Below are positions 1 to 8,128 of a stretch of 10,000 nt of DNA, piece by piece. Position numbers and translations under genes: made by a program. Position 1 is the stretch's first letter; every line of letters begins with the position of its first letter. This stretch comes from Cristatella mucedo (taxonomy: Eukaryota; Bryozoa; Phylactolaemata; Cristatellidae), in the NCBI GenBank assembly GCA_009760855.2, contig WPIO01000124.1, positions 1 through 10,000 on the forward strand, read 5' to 3'. A model generated the notes under the pieces. That model saw only the letters and a list, made by a program, of their open reading frames with translations. It did not search any database and was not told the DNA's origin.

Positions 1-109
1 GGCATGGCATAGGGATACGATGTAAGATGATTGATGGCGATCGGCCAAGACGGTAGCTGTCTGTTTTCTAATCGCTAACGGAGACATCCGCCATATAAAA
101 TGTGGTACA

Positions 110-840
110 GCAGATGATGATAAAACCAACTTACTGGTTATGGGAAAACCAAGTGTGATTATGAAATTAAAAAGGCTAACGCTCAAAGTCGGCTCTGCTA
201 GCATATCTCCTGCTGAATCTGCACGATATCTAAATGTCAAGTTCCAAAGTGACCTTTCGTTAGACGACCACATCAGCTCCACAATCAAGTCTGCCTATTT
301 TCAGCTTCATAACATTGCTAAAATTCGGGCTTGTTTAGATAAGGATACCACGTCCAAGTTGGTCCATGCATTTGTGACATCCCGTCTTGACTTCTGTAAC
401 TCACTGCTTGCTGGCCTACCGGCATGTGTAACCAGGCGCTTACATCTGGTGCAAAAATCTGCAGCTAGACTTGTCTTTTGTGAGCATCGCAGTTGCAACA
501 TCATAGCACTTCTCACCGACCTGCACTGGCTGCCAGTCAAGCAACGGATCGAAGATTTGATTTTGTCACTCAATTTTAGGTCCCTTCATTCTTTCATTCT
601 TTCTTTCGCTCCAACCTACCTATCAGAGCTACTCCCCCACCAGGTAAGCATCATACCGCTCACTTTTCTCAATCTAACTGTTTACCCATACCTCGTACAA
701 TCCTCAAATCCTTTAGAAACTGTGCCTTTAGTTCGTATGCTCCCAAATCCTGGAACTCACTACCTACTTGCTTTACGACATCCCCTGACTTGACCACAGT
801 TAGAAAGAAACTAAAAATGCCCCTTTTTAACACAGCATTG
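110..840 (+). pseudogene. Reverse transcriptase C-terminal fragment, frameshifted
   Basis: This is the broken coding part of the LINE relic. The first frame is open from before 140 to about 793 but matches the RT family only to about 640, ending with PTYLSELLPHQ. The family match then moves to another frame: PRTILKSFRNCAF begins near 690 and continues through YAPKSWNSLP and DLTTVRKKLK to about 840. At least one frameshift therefore lies between about 640 and 690. The reading frame past 640 in the first frame is shadow sequence. What remains is the thumb and connection portion, without the polymerase active site, so no enzyme activity is expected. The open 217-codon stretch from the ATG at 140 should not be taken as a host gene. 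Confidence 0.85.
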
Positions 841-1016
841 AGTGGGTCCCTGTTATTCGTCCTTTATGTGCTTATGCGTGCTGACACTGTGCATGCTGCC
901 ACTAACCTTATTTGCATTCTGACCCTGTGCATGTCACCCCTATCCATGTTATTTTTGTCGTTTATTGAGCATGCAACCACTAACATATCGATCGTGTTTT
1001 CTGTGCAGGAAACGTA

Positions 1017-1052
1017 AAGGGCCTAGAGAGGGATTGACTTCTCTTAGGGCGC
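1017..1052 (+). other. 3' UTR stem-loop of the LINE
   Basis: GGGCCTAGAGAGG (1019-1031) can pair, with one bulge, to CTTCTCTTAGGG (1038-1049). The sequence then runs into GCGCTATAT. CR1/L2-type elements often end in such a hairpin followed by GCGCTATAT and short tandem repeats. In those elements the hairpin is thought to be bound by their own reverse transcriptase; that role is inferred here. Confidence 0.5.
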
Positions 1053-1064
1053 TATATCAAGAGT

Positions 1065-1082
1065 ATTACTGTCATTACTGTT
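1065..1082 (+). repeat. Two tandem 9-bp terminal units of the LINE
   Basis: ATTACTGTC at 1065-1073 is followed directly by ATTACTGTT at 1074-1082, differing only in the last base. They sit where the LINE 3' end is expected and mark its probable boundary. No poly(A) tail is visible, which fits CR1/L2 biology. Confidence 0.6.
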
Positions 1083-1280
1083 GTGGAGCACTGGCAGAAT
1101 ACTCTGAGAGGCAAAGGAATTGTGCTAATTCCACTTTGAGCTCTGCATAGTCGCGGAATTTGTGAAACTACCCAATTAAAGTATTCCTTTATTTTGGTCA
1201 TCTGCAACGATTTTATATGCGAGTTCTCTTGCTTTTGTTCCTGCTGCGGTTCGACGTCAGCTTATCCAATAGATTAAACA
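1083..1280. other. Unassigned spacer between LINE and DNA transposon
   Basis: About 200 bases lie between the LINE 3' end and the left inverted repeat of the hAT-like element. No reading frame resembles a known protein and no RNA-like fold was seen. It is probably old flanking DNA. Confidence 0.5.
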
Positions 1281-1294
1281 TGCTTAAATTCGGC
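1281..1294 (+). repeat. Left terminal inverted repeat of hAT-like element
   Basis: TGCTTAAATTCGGC is the exact reverse complement of 3722-3735. It is followed after four bases (AGTT) by GCCGAACTTAA (1299-1309), so the left end can also fold on itself with 10 of 11 pairs. A further AATTCGGCG copy lies at about 1347-1355 and a TTATTTTCGGC variant at about 1320-1330. Confidence 0.8.
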
Positions 1295-1451
1295 AGTTGC
1301 CGAACTTAAAGAAACTAACTTATTTTCGGCTCGACGCTTACCCTTCAATTCGGCGTCACACCAGACAGCGTATGGGACGAGTAAAATGACAATTTATTAA
1401 GCCTGTGCGTAGAGCAGTAACTGGTGTAAACGACGTAAAAGCATTTAAACT

Positions 1452-3574
1452 CTACAGCGTTGACAGGCGATCAAACTGCTTCGCCTGGAAGATGCCCTTC
1501 AACACAAAGGATGTCAGATTGGTGCGGCGGTCGTCCATTTCCCACTTGAGCAGAGAGAAGTCCGACTCAAACGCGACGTTTCGTTGGCGAAACGGATGCC
1601 AATCCGCAGTAGAACTGACGACTGTGTTTGTATGAAGATTCGAGCGAGAGACGTTCGACGTCATTCCAAGTAGTATTGAAATCCGTCGACTGTTCGTGCC
1701 TGGCAACGGCCGCCTTGATGGCATCGTTAGTCACAAGATGGCGATGCCCGTGTTCAACTGCCTCAATCATAGACGCAGTCAAAAACTGGGCTAGTTGATC
1801 GCGGTGAGGATCAAGGACACAAGAATTGAAGTCACGCGTACGAAGTGCGAGCAGCTCTGCAGGCATCACCGGAGGTGCCTCACAAGCTGCTACATTATTA
1901 GATCTGTCGTTCAAGAACAAGCGTTCCACTTGGACTTGCACCATTCCTTCAACTACGCTCACCACAAACATGCCTTGTTTTATGACAACTACACGACGGC
2001 AATCGTTATTGAGTGCATGTAGTTGGTCGCGGAAGAACTTTCCCTGGTCCTAAACAAATTCTTGAACCGAGTGAAATGGAATACTTTATCGTCCAACCCC
2101 CAATTGCATTTGCCGCATGATTTTCGTCCGTTAGATCAATCGTGAATAACTAAGATAGATGGGCGATCAGCTTCTCGATATCGGAACGTTAAGGGGCGAG
2201 GATGAGAACTCACGACTGCAACTTGATGACTGTAACGCTGACAACCCTGCTCACAGCTGCAACCACTGACGCCGTAATCCACCACTTCTTGTTCAGTGCA
2301 CCATCGAATTGTTTCTCCTGATAATGTTGGAAAAGTCGAGTGCGGTGTTGTAGCAGCCACGACACAGAATTGCCCATGTGGAGCCAACGATTGGTTAGCT
2401 TCGGACACGTAGAGCGTATCTCCGTAATCAAGTTCTCTTGGCAACGAAGGTGAGTAATAAATGAGTTGACCTGCTTAACGAAGTCGTTATCATCGATGTC
2501 GGCAAAGCCTTTCTTCATGATCAAGTCCATCTGATGTGGTGGGCACCAAACACGCAAGACACGGTGGGCAGCTTCCTACTCAAGAAGACTAACGACATCG
2601 CCATGGCGTCCAGTCATCGTATTCTCCCCATCTGACTTGACGCCAAGTAGCTTCAGATGACAAACCGACAATGACCCATCAATTACTTTGACAATAGCAG
2701 CGACCTGGTTGACTGCTGTGTGGCGTTCAAACATAGGAATCGGAAGTAAATTTATATTGACCAGGAATCCCGAAATAGGCACGCGTAGGCGCACAGACAT
2801 GTAAGACAGGCCCGCGCGAGGTCCGGTCGCAGGCAAACGAGAATGCTCAAGTGAAGGTGTCGCTCAGAAGCTCAGAAATGCGTTGAAGTGAAAGAGCAAC
2901 CATGAGGCGCAAATGGTTCGAAACCACATGCCTGGTCACAACCTTCAATTTGGGATTTTTGGTCAACTCCTGGTGATAACAAATTACAGCCTCAGTCTGC
3001 CGGAATGATAGGCCAACTGAAACATGCTAAATCGCCAACAGAAACCTCGGTGGATTCGTAACGATGACCTTGTAGCGGCCGTCGTCCTGAATCTTGAACT
3101 GAGACAAAGCCTTCGACAACGATTCTTCTTCGACGTCATCGTGCCAAAATACACCACCAATCAACTTCTCGATAACGGAAGCATCGATGATGAACTCTAG
3201 CTTGCAGCTAGTATAGTCGAAGTAAGAATGCAGCGTGTTTAGATGTTCGGGGTGATTATCAAAGAAGGTCTTCTTCGCATCCGCCGATGCAGCCTTGTAA
3301 TCGGTCCAATCACGGTAATGCTGCTTCTCCATAAGGCTGCAATAGTTGCTCTTCCTAAACAGATGCTGGAACAGTTTGATATACCGCACGTACGCTTGCG
3401 CTCGCGAGTGGTGCCGATGTCCGTGTCGACGTCGTCGCACCAAAAGAACTTGCTGAACTTGCACTGCACAGATACGACGGCACAATGTGGATCGCGGTAA
3501 ACGATCTGAAGCCCATATCTGAGCTCATCCTCTTTCTGGAACGGCGTTCCACGCTGCGCAGCTTTTTCGACCAT
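1452..3574 (-). pseudogene. hAT-like transposase pseudogene
   Basis: This would have been the DNA-cutting transposase of the surrounding element. It starts at an ATG (3572-3574, MVEKAAQRGTPF) and ends at a stop at 1452-1454. Features in order: a BED-like N-terminal finger region (VQCKF, then EKQHYRDW), where the usual CxxC reads CKFS; KTFFDNHPEHLNTLH; a HVSVGLSFRQT block; the first acidic residue in FACDRTS (Asp at 2826-2828); PMFERHTA; the second Asp in SDGENTMTG (2630-2632); CxxH in WCPPHQ (2534-2545); and ESDFSLLKWEMD near the C terminus (Glu at 1566-1568), the region of the third catalytic acid and hAT dimerisation domain. Breaks: frameshifts near 3391-3397, 2815, between 2060 and 2210, and near 1580-1600; in-frame TAG at 3027-3029; TGA at 2847-2849 where the family has Trp; TAG near 2576. 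All key motifs survive, so decay is moderate, but no functional product is expected. Confidence 0.82.
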
Positions 3575-3721
3575 CGAAACAAACGACGTCTTTGTCTCCG
3601 AATCTCTCCCTCACTGTTCGCACACTCTTCCGACGGGCGAATCACGCTGACGCAATCCCTCTTAAATTCGGCATCAGATTGCCGCTTTATTTTCTGCAAA
3701 TTCGGCGTGCGGCCTCCAAAC

Positions 3722-3735
3722 GCCGAATTTAAGCA
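3722..3735 (-). repeat. Right terminal inverted repeat of hAT-like element
   Basis: GCCGAATTTAAGCA is the exact reverse complement of 1281-1294. Just inside it, AAATTCGGCG (3698-3707) and CGCCGAATTT (3721-3730) form a perfect 10-bp stem around a 13-base loop. Another CTTAAATTCGGC copy lies at 3661-3672. The repeated core at both ends suggests subterminal binding sites for the transposase. Confidence 0.8.
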
Positions 3736-4101
3736 GGTCTGCGTCATATATTCAAAAAATTGCCAGTACAGCTCTGGCCAAAAGTCTCATTTTAGACAAA
3801 AGAATTGCATATACTTGTATTTAACGTACTTTATGAACATAGTCACACTTTTATATCATACTACAACCAAACTAAATCAAATGATCAACCATCATAAAAA
3901 ATATAGAAAGGTTCACTACTTGACGGGTGAATTTTTTATTATCGATGATCACCAGACAAAGTGTTGAGATTTTGACCAGTCCTACGTATAATTATTTCAC
4001 ATTTATTTTTGCCTTCCTTTTTAACACTTTTCAGGATTTGAAATAGTCTATTAAACTCAGAGGCCATTAAGCCAACAGATTCCATCTAGTTCTAGCTGCC
4101 T
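3736..4101. other. AT-rich spacer, no gene recognised
   Basis: This stretch lies between the hAT-like element and the signal-anchor exon. It is AT-rich with stops in all frames. A pyrimidine-rich tract ending in CAG near 4035 looks like a splice acceptor, but no convincing coding sequence follows. It could be 5' UTR or promoter DNA for the exon at 4102. Confidence 0.4.
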
Positions 4102-4231
4102 ATGTGGATACGAATCCGAACGTTCTTGAGATCGGGCATAAAAAAGACTGCAATCGCCACTGTATTTATTTTCCTAGGTCTGCTGCTAATTTTCAAACCA
4201 ATGGCAGAAAATGACTCCATTGAAGCATCAG
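4102..4231 (+). CDS. Probable first coding exon of a type II (signal-anchor) membrane protein
   Basis: An ATG at 4102 opens 43 codons and one extra base, ending at GGTAAGATAAG, a strong splice donor (intron from 4232, phase 1). An in-frame TAG lies three codons upstream (4093-4095), so this ATG would be the true start. The peptide has a basic N terminus (MWIRIRTFLRSGIKK), a hydrophobic segment at about residues 16-35 (TAIATVFIFLGLLLIFKPMA) and an acidic tail (ENDSIEAS). Positive charge before the segment predicts an N-terminus-in, type II topology, the layout of Golgi glycosyltransferases and sulfotransferases. That class is inferred from topology alone, since no catalytic part is visible. 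No convincing second exon was found before OMA1, so this may be a gene fragment, a gene with a long intron or a false positive. Confidence 0.45.
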
Positions 4232-4764
4232 GTAAGATAAGTGAGACGTGCTAAATGCATTCTGGTATTCCTGTTGTGCATTAGAACCAACGCTGGGCGT
4301 TAGTTTAAATCTCATATCACCTACCTCATATCACTAACGAGAGCTGCAAGAAAGCTCTGTAGCTAAGATGAAAAGTTGTTCTTGGAAAATATATATGCCA
4401 TAAAATATTGTATTCGTGAGTGAAAAAATATTCATGGTTGAAATCATTTAAAGTGTAATCATACTTTGTTATTTTGTAGGATGTTATAGAGAGAGAAATC
4501 GGGCATAAGGTTAGCTGTCCCGAGCATTAAAGCGAGCTTACTGATCTCTCAAGCAACTGTTACTTCTACCAGGTGGCTCCTCCAAGCGTTGTACATGCAA
4601 GAATGCACCTGCTATCACATATCCAGATCTTGCCTTTATCCATTGCCCTAGGTTCCACACTGCCCTACCTTGAACACAATCCTCCTATAAGAATCTCCAG
4701 AACTGACGACAAGTCGGAGTGCAAGACAGACCAGATTGAGTTAATAATAACCCGTTACTAATCC
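4232..4764. other. AT-rich possible intron, then unclear approach to the repeat-family pseudogene
   Basis: After the donor at 4232 the sequence is AT-rich. A good acceptor (TTATTTTGTAG, ending about 4480) would continue the upstream frame for only nine codons before TAA. From about 4570 to 4760 a 62-codon reading frame is open; a neighbouring frame gives CKNAPAITYPDLA, weakly like the N-terminal part of the family that follows. Neither is strong enough to call coding. Confidence 0.35.
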
Positions 4765-5783
4765 AACTTTAAAGACTTCAACGACTTAATCGGAGACCTT
4801 GGACTCAATAAGTCCAAAGCCGATCTTCTTATGGCTAGACTAAAACAGTGGAACTTGTGGAAAGTGGGCAGATCTGAGGGAGCGTCTCCAAACTTTTTCC
4901 AGCTTCTTCGCCAGTCAAGATGGGCTCTGATTTTGCCGCATTGTGACGAGTCTGTTCGATGCAATAGGAATCATTTTGACCAGAATATGTGGCGCGTCTT
5001 CATTTAAATCTGGAAGCCTTAAACCCGCCACCGCTCCTTAATGGGAACAAGTAACCGTTCTGGTATTCCTCCGGCTCATTCAGGGTACCAGTAAGAGAAT
5101 TTCAACCGCTTCAAGACCTTGCTTCGAGGTCTTGAGGAATGACGCATCTGTCTGGGGTCATCAAAGACATCCTAATGTGTCACGCCTGATAGGTCTCCAT
5201 TGTGCTTTTACCAAGTTTTCCTCCTAGCTTTACGTATGGGACAGCAATGAACGCCACACTCACTACCGTGAGCGGATACTGGCGACAGCGGACCGAGTTA
5301 TCCGCGCTGAGCTACGATGTCGAATAGAAGCCACCGGTGAACCCCGAAAGGTACTGATGACGCTGCGTACATCAATTTGGTCTTTATGCAACGATCAGTC
5401 ACGCCGCACTCTAAATACAACTTGAGAAGCCTTCAAGTACCTTCAAAACCTCTTCCCGAAGCTGTCTGGGGCCAAAGTTAGAGACGATGCTGTTGTGGGA
5501 CTACAGAAACAGAAAATTATTGCTGCAATAAATTTCCAAAGAAGATCACTAGTAACGAGAAAGCGGCCTGGAATAGCTTCGCCGGAGTGGTTCGTGGGAT
5601 TCCTGGGCAATCACAAGATGGAAAATTACTTGTAGCTGGTTAAGCGTTTTGTGAATAACTCGGCACAATCGGCTGAAGGATTTACTTCATGGTCAATTTC
5701 CTTGATGCACATGATGATAAATTCCAAGAGAACGTCGGGTCTTACTCGGAAAAGAAAGGCGAGCTCTTTCGCGGGATTAAAGG
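4765..5783 (+). pseudogene. Degenerate copy of an uncharacterised, multi-copy arthropod protein family
   Basis: The function is unknown, but successive blocks match one family that I recall as many near-identical hypothetical proteins in arthropod genomes, described there without a role. In order: FKDFNDLIGDLGLNKSK with LKQWNLW (about 4765-4865); NMWRVFI (about 4984-5006); SGIPPAHSGY with a KTLLRGLEE stretch (about 5059-5140); AFTKF then LYVWDSNERHTHY (about 5203-5270); EPRKVLM followed in another frame by INLVFMQ (about 5340-5392); AFKYLQNLFPKLSGAKV (from 5429); EKAAWNSF with RGFLGNHKMENYL (about 5557-5632); and LDAHDDKFQENVGSYSEKK (from about 5702). The blocks fall in different frames with many stops, including TAA after WRVFI and a stop inside the SSxLYVWD block, so it is a pseudogene with order preserved over about 1 kb. 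High copy number suggests a link to a mobile element, but no transposase motif or terminal repeat was found here. Confidence 0.7.
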
Positions 5784-6816
5784 GCCTTCAAACCCGGCTA
5801 ATAGTTACAGTAAAAAAGCAACGTGATGGAAGTCTGAACTTGGGCTGATTCCTAAAATTAATTGTTGACCAAAAAGAAGTACAAGACTTGTTTTTTCTAA
5901 ATTTGATTGAAATCGAGTATTCATTTGAGTTCTGGCAGTACGAAATGGAGGGCTTTCAACGTAGTTTATTTGTATCTTTGTTGCCTGCAGTTGTTATGCG
6001 TATATTCAATGTGATTGACTCTCTTTTATTTAAGATACATGGCTGTCAAGATTTGGTACTGTCTGAATTTTGGGAATTTCACACTCTTAATATTCAATTC
6101 AAATTCTAATGAAATTGTTCAACAATAGAATGCCTTTTGCCATTCGCATTTGTATTCGCGTTGGCGAGCATTTAAAATTAAATAAACTGCGACGAGCAGA
6201 GCAGCTTTGCTCTTTAATGCGAATTAACCTGTTTAAATAACTTTCAGAGGTCGAATGGAGAGCCCTTTTAAAAAAAACTGGATTTTTTTTATTCAGTTGC
6301 CTCCGAATCTCATTTATTTTACTGTGCAATTTGGCTCATCCCACATAATGCACCCCTTCTCGTGATGGTCAGAAAAGTACTGGCCCCTACCAAGCAATTA
6401 TTATGATTGCCTATATTTTAAAGAAAAATTAAAAATTAAAAGTTGTCTAAATTAAAAATTAAAAAAACTCCTTTAAAAAATCTGGGAGCGTGCTATTGCG
6501 TTATATTAACATTTAGTGAGAGCATTCAAAATGAATAAAGAGATCAAATTCACTATTAAAAGAAATAAAAAGCCAAGAAAAACTTGAAACTCTCGAAAGA
6601 TTCCATAAAAGATTTCGTTGTACACGAGCCATGTCGTGTCTTAAAGCCCGGCGCGCTAAAAAGATCAATATTATTTCCGTGGTAGAATTTCGGGATAGAT
6701 GTAGACCTCTCCTAGAGTTTAGTGATTCGTGTGAATTTAATAACTGTTCGGGTTTTGACAACTAGTAGCTTCAGCCCATACTGAATTGTCCTACTGTTCA
6801 TATTTGTTGCGTTTAT
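5784..6816. other. AT-rich non-coding stretch
   Basis: No frame resembles a known protein; the open frames here are short and low in complexity. Around 6411-6480 there are irregular repeats of AAATTAAAA. One plus-strand frame from about 6560 to 6760 stays open without a start or recognisable motif and is not called. Confidence 0.5.
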
Positions 6817-7436
6817 TTAATTTAAACTCGTGCAATCTCTGATGTTATTCATTGCTGCTGAGGCACTGACATTATCGCCAAACGGAGCTGCTTCAAGGCT
6901 TCCTGCACCACTGCTCCGCGTAATCAGGGGGGGGGGAAATATTCGCCTATTCTCACCTAATCTCACCTTGGCTGGGAGCAGGCGATGATAGTTATGCAAC
7001 TGCATTAAGTTTCCGGCTACTCGTCGGGGGTTTTGGCAAGTGCAATTAGTGGGAGTTCTTTGGGCATCATGAAACTGTAGCACTGCACACGGCTACTCAA
7101 TACCGCGTCATGCCAGCGCTCGGTCCGGCCGGTGAGCTACGCGCCTGAAGTAATTGCGATGAAGTTGATCTCGTTTTTGTTACTGTCTAGATTAAAATGC
7201 CTCTCGAGTCACCTCCTCTAACTTGTCGTTATCCATATAAGGGACACGTTTACACTCCGCTGCCCGGGTGAACAACGTCGCTTCACACACAAAAAAGCCT
7301 CGGACCGTGACGTCTTCTGGGTTTTCTGATTAGCTAGGCTACGCTATGCTGTAGCCCTAGCGACTAGTGCTAGCAACTTAACGCACCGCGATTCAAAATT
7401 ATGGGTAGGCTAGGACACTGACGAGGGTCTCTTTCC
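6817..7436. other. Intergenic stretch of mixed composition, no gene recognised
   Basis: This is less AT-rich than the preceding kilobase. It holds a run of ten G (6927-6936), a short direct repeat of TCTCACCT near 6952-6968, and a TGACGTC site near 7307. A minus-strand frame of 88 codons (6817-7083) has no family resemblance and is probably chance. Parts of 6940-7150 read like dispersed-repeat DNA, but I cannot name the repeat. Confidence 0.4.
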
Positions 7437-7604
7437 AAAAAAAGGCTAGCTGATTCAACAGCCTCATTTATGTCGCGGCAGAAGAGCCTTAACGGCTATC
7501 TCCAGCGCTATCTTGCAGAGGGTTATAAAGAGTAATCAACGACAGGGCTTGAACCCATGACGTGGGCCGTGAAAAGCGAGCACGTTACCCCTGGGCACTG
7601 ATAA
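7437..7604 (-). mobile_element. tRNA-derived SINE-like element
   Basis: Read on the minus strand, 7604-7534 is tRNA-like. An A-box-like TGCCCAGGGGTAACG (7597-7583) is followed, at tRNA spacing, by a good B box GGTTCAAGCCC (7555-7545), whose T arm can pair over five positions with two wobbles. The anticodon arm and acceptor stem pair poorly, so it is not a working tRNA. About 100 bases of unrelated sequence follow and end in seven T (7443-7437), the form of a pol III terminator. A tRNA-like head, unrelated body, pol III terminator and total length of about 170 bases is the usual SINE plan. A lone decayed tRNA pseudogene is the alternative. No poly(A) tail or target-site duplication was found. 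Confidence 0.55.
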
Positions 7605-7852
7605 CGTGCAAAAAACTAGAAGCGCTGCTGCAACTGTAATACTACCGCGAGCCCATGCGCCTAGTCCTTTTTACGATGAAATTCGAGCAATCCTTTCGGG
7701 CATCCACCTCCTCTGCGAGATCGCCTTCTAAGAGCGTGTTCTACTCCTCCGTCCGTCTTCCTGCAGGGCAACGGGCCGTCTGTCCTTGCCCGCCCCGCCA
7801 AAAACTTGGAGCAATTGTGTCTATCAATCAATGCGAGTAACGCGAGTCGTGA

Positions 7853-7878
7853 TTTTCCCATTGGCTACCATGGGAAAA
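7853..7878. repeat. 9-bp inverted repeat (hairpin)
   Basis: TTTTCCCAT (7853-7861) and ATGGGAAAA (7870-7878) are exact reverse complements separated by eight bases. Allowing a bulge, GG and CC in the loop can extend the stem. It lies about 425 bases upstream of the OMA1 start. A regulatory role is possible but unsupported. Confidence 0.6.
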
Positions 7879-8110
7879 CTTTCAGTTCGTTTCTGAGCAA
7901 GGCAAAAATTTGCAATGAATCGTTCCTGCATTGAAATAAAAAGGGAAAAACACTCATCACTGTTTAAAATGCTTATGCGCTAATGGTACCCTTGCGGGTT
8001 ATAGCACCTTGTAAGCGCCTTCGATGCTCCATTTAGAGCCCAATAAATCGGTAAGAAGGAAATGAGTCAGCCGATACAATCACGGGCATTATTGCGCTCA
8101 AATCATTTTT

Positions 8111-8128
8111 AAGCCCCTTAAGCCCCTT
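8111..8128 (+). repeat. Tandem 9-bp repeat upstream of OMA1
   Basis: AAGCCCCTT occurs twice without a gap (8111-8119 and 8120-8128), about 175 bases before the preferred OMA1 start codon. It may be a paired factor-binding site or a chance duplication. Confidence 0.5.

Larger units (their letters stand above)
105..1082 (+). mobile_element. 5'-truncated CR1/L2-like non-LTR retrotransposon (LINE) tail
   Basis: This is the 3' end of a LINE. From about 105 the translation resembles the reverse-transcriptase C-terminal region of CR1/L2-group elements: DDKTNLLVMG, then a TSRLDFCNSLLAGLP block, LHLVQKSAARLV and LHWLPVKQRIEDL. A second frame, from about 690 on, carries YAPKSWNSLP and SPDLTTVRKKLK, the typical last block of these proteins. 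A 3' UTR follows with a short stem-loop (about 1017-1052) leading to GGGCGCTATAT, and the copy ends in two tandem 9-bp units, ATTACTGTC and ATTACTGTT (1065-1082), like the short terminal repeats of CR1/L2 elements. The catalytic YADD region and the endonuclease are absent, so the copy is 5'-truncated or diverged before about 105. The clade assignment is from family memory, not from a tree. Confidence 0.85.
1281..3735 (-). mobile_element. hAT-like DNA transposon, near full length but inactivated, oomycete-type family
   Basis: The unit is bounded by perfect 14-bp inverted repeats, TGCTTAAATTCGGC at 1281-1294 and its reverse complement at 3722-3735, giving about 2455 bp. Nearly all of the interior is one decayed transposase gene on the minus strand (1452-3574), leaving about 160 bp of non-coding DNA at each end. 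Both ends carry extra copies of the AATTCGGC core in both orientations. The protein blocks (PMFERHTA, SDGENTMTGR, WCPPHQMDL, ESDFSLLKWEMD, GIFQAKQ) match, from memory, a hAT-like family very common in Phytophthora and related oomycetes. I found no 8-bp target-site duplication at these boundaries, so the true ends may lie slightly outside the repeats or the duplication may have decayed. Confidence 0.8.

Noticed and set aside
140-793. Long open frame of 217 codons as a host gene
   Set aside because: The translation is the RT C-terminal region of a LINE and the family match leaves this frame at about 640; it is a transposon remnant.
1795-2053. Plus-strand open frames within the hAT-like element
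   Set aside because: They are shadows of the minus-strand transposase, which carries the family motifs across the same bases.
2136-2444. Second minus-strand frame of 102 codons
   Set aside because: It overlaps the transposase frame with WCPPHQ and shows no motif of its own.
1281-3735. piggyBac-like element because TTAA occurs at both ends
   Set aside because: The transposase carries hAT-type motifs (CxxH, SDGENTMTG, ESDFS near the C terminus), not the piggyBac DDD core.
4481-4507. Second exon for the signal-anchor protein after TTATTTTGTAG
   Set aside because: The phase fits, but the frame adds only nine residues before TAA, giving a 52-residue protein with no known parallel. Left as a remote possibility.
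6513-6761. Open frames on both strands
   Set aside because: No start context, motif or family resemblance on either strand; the composition looks like chance.
7534-7604. Functional tRNA gene on the minus strand
   Set aside because: The anticodon arm and acceptor stem do not pair properly, although the A and B boxes are recognisable; SINE-like or pseudogene is the better call.
7661-7861. GC-rich minus-strand frame of 66 codons
   Set aside because: No recognisable motif; it is short and in the upstream region of OMA1.
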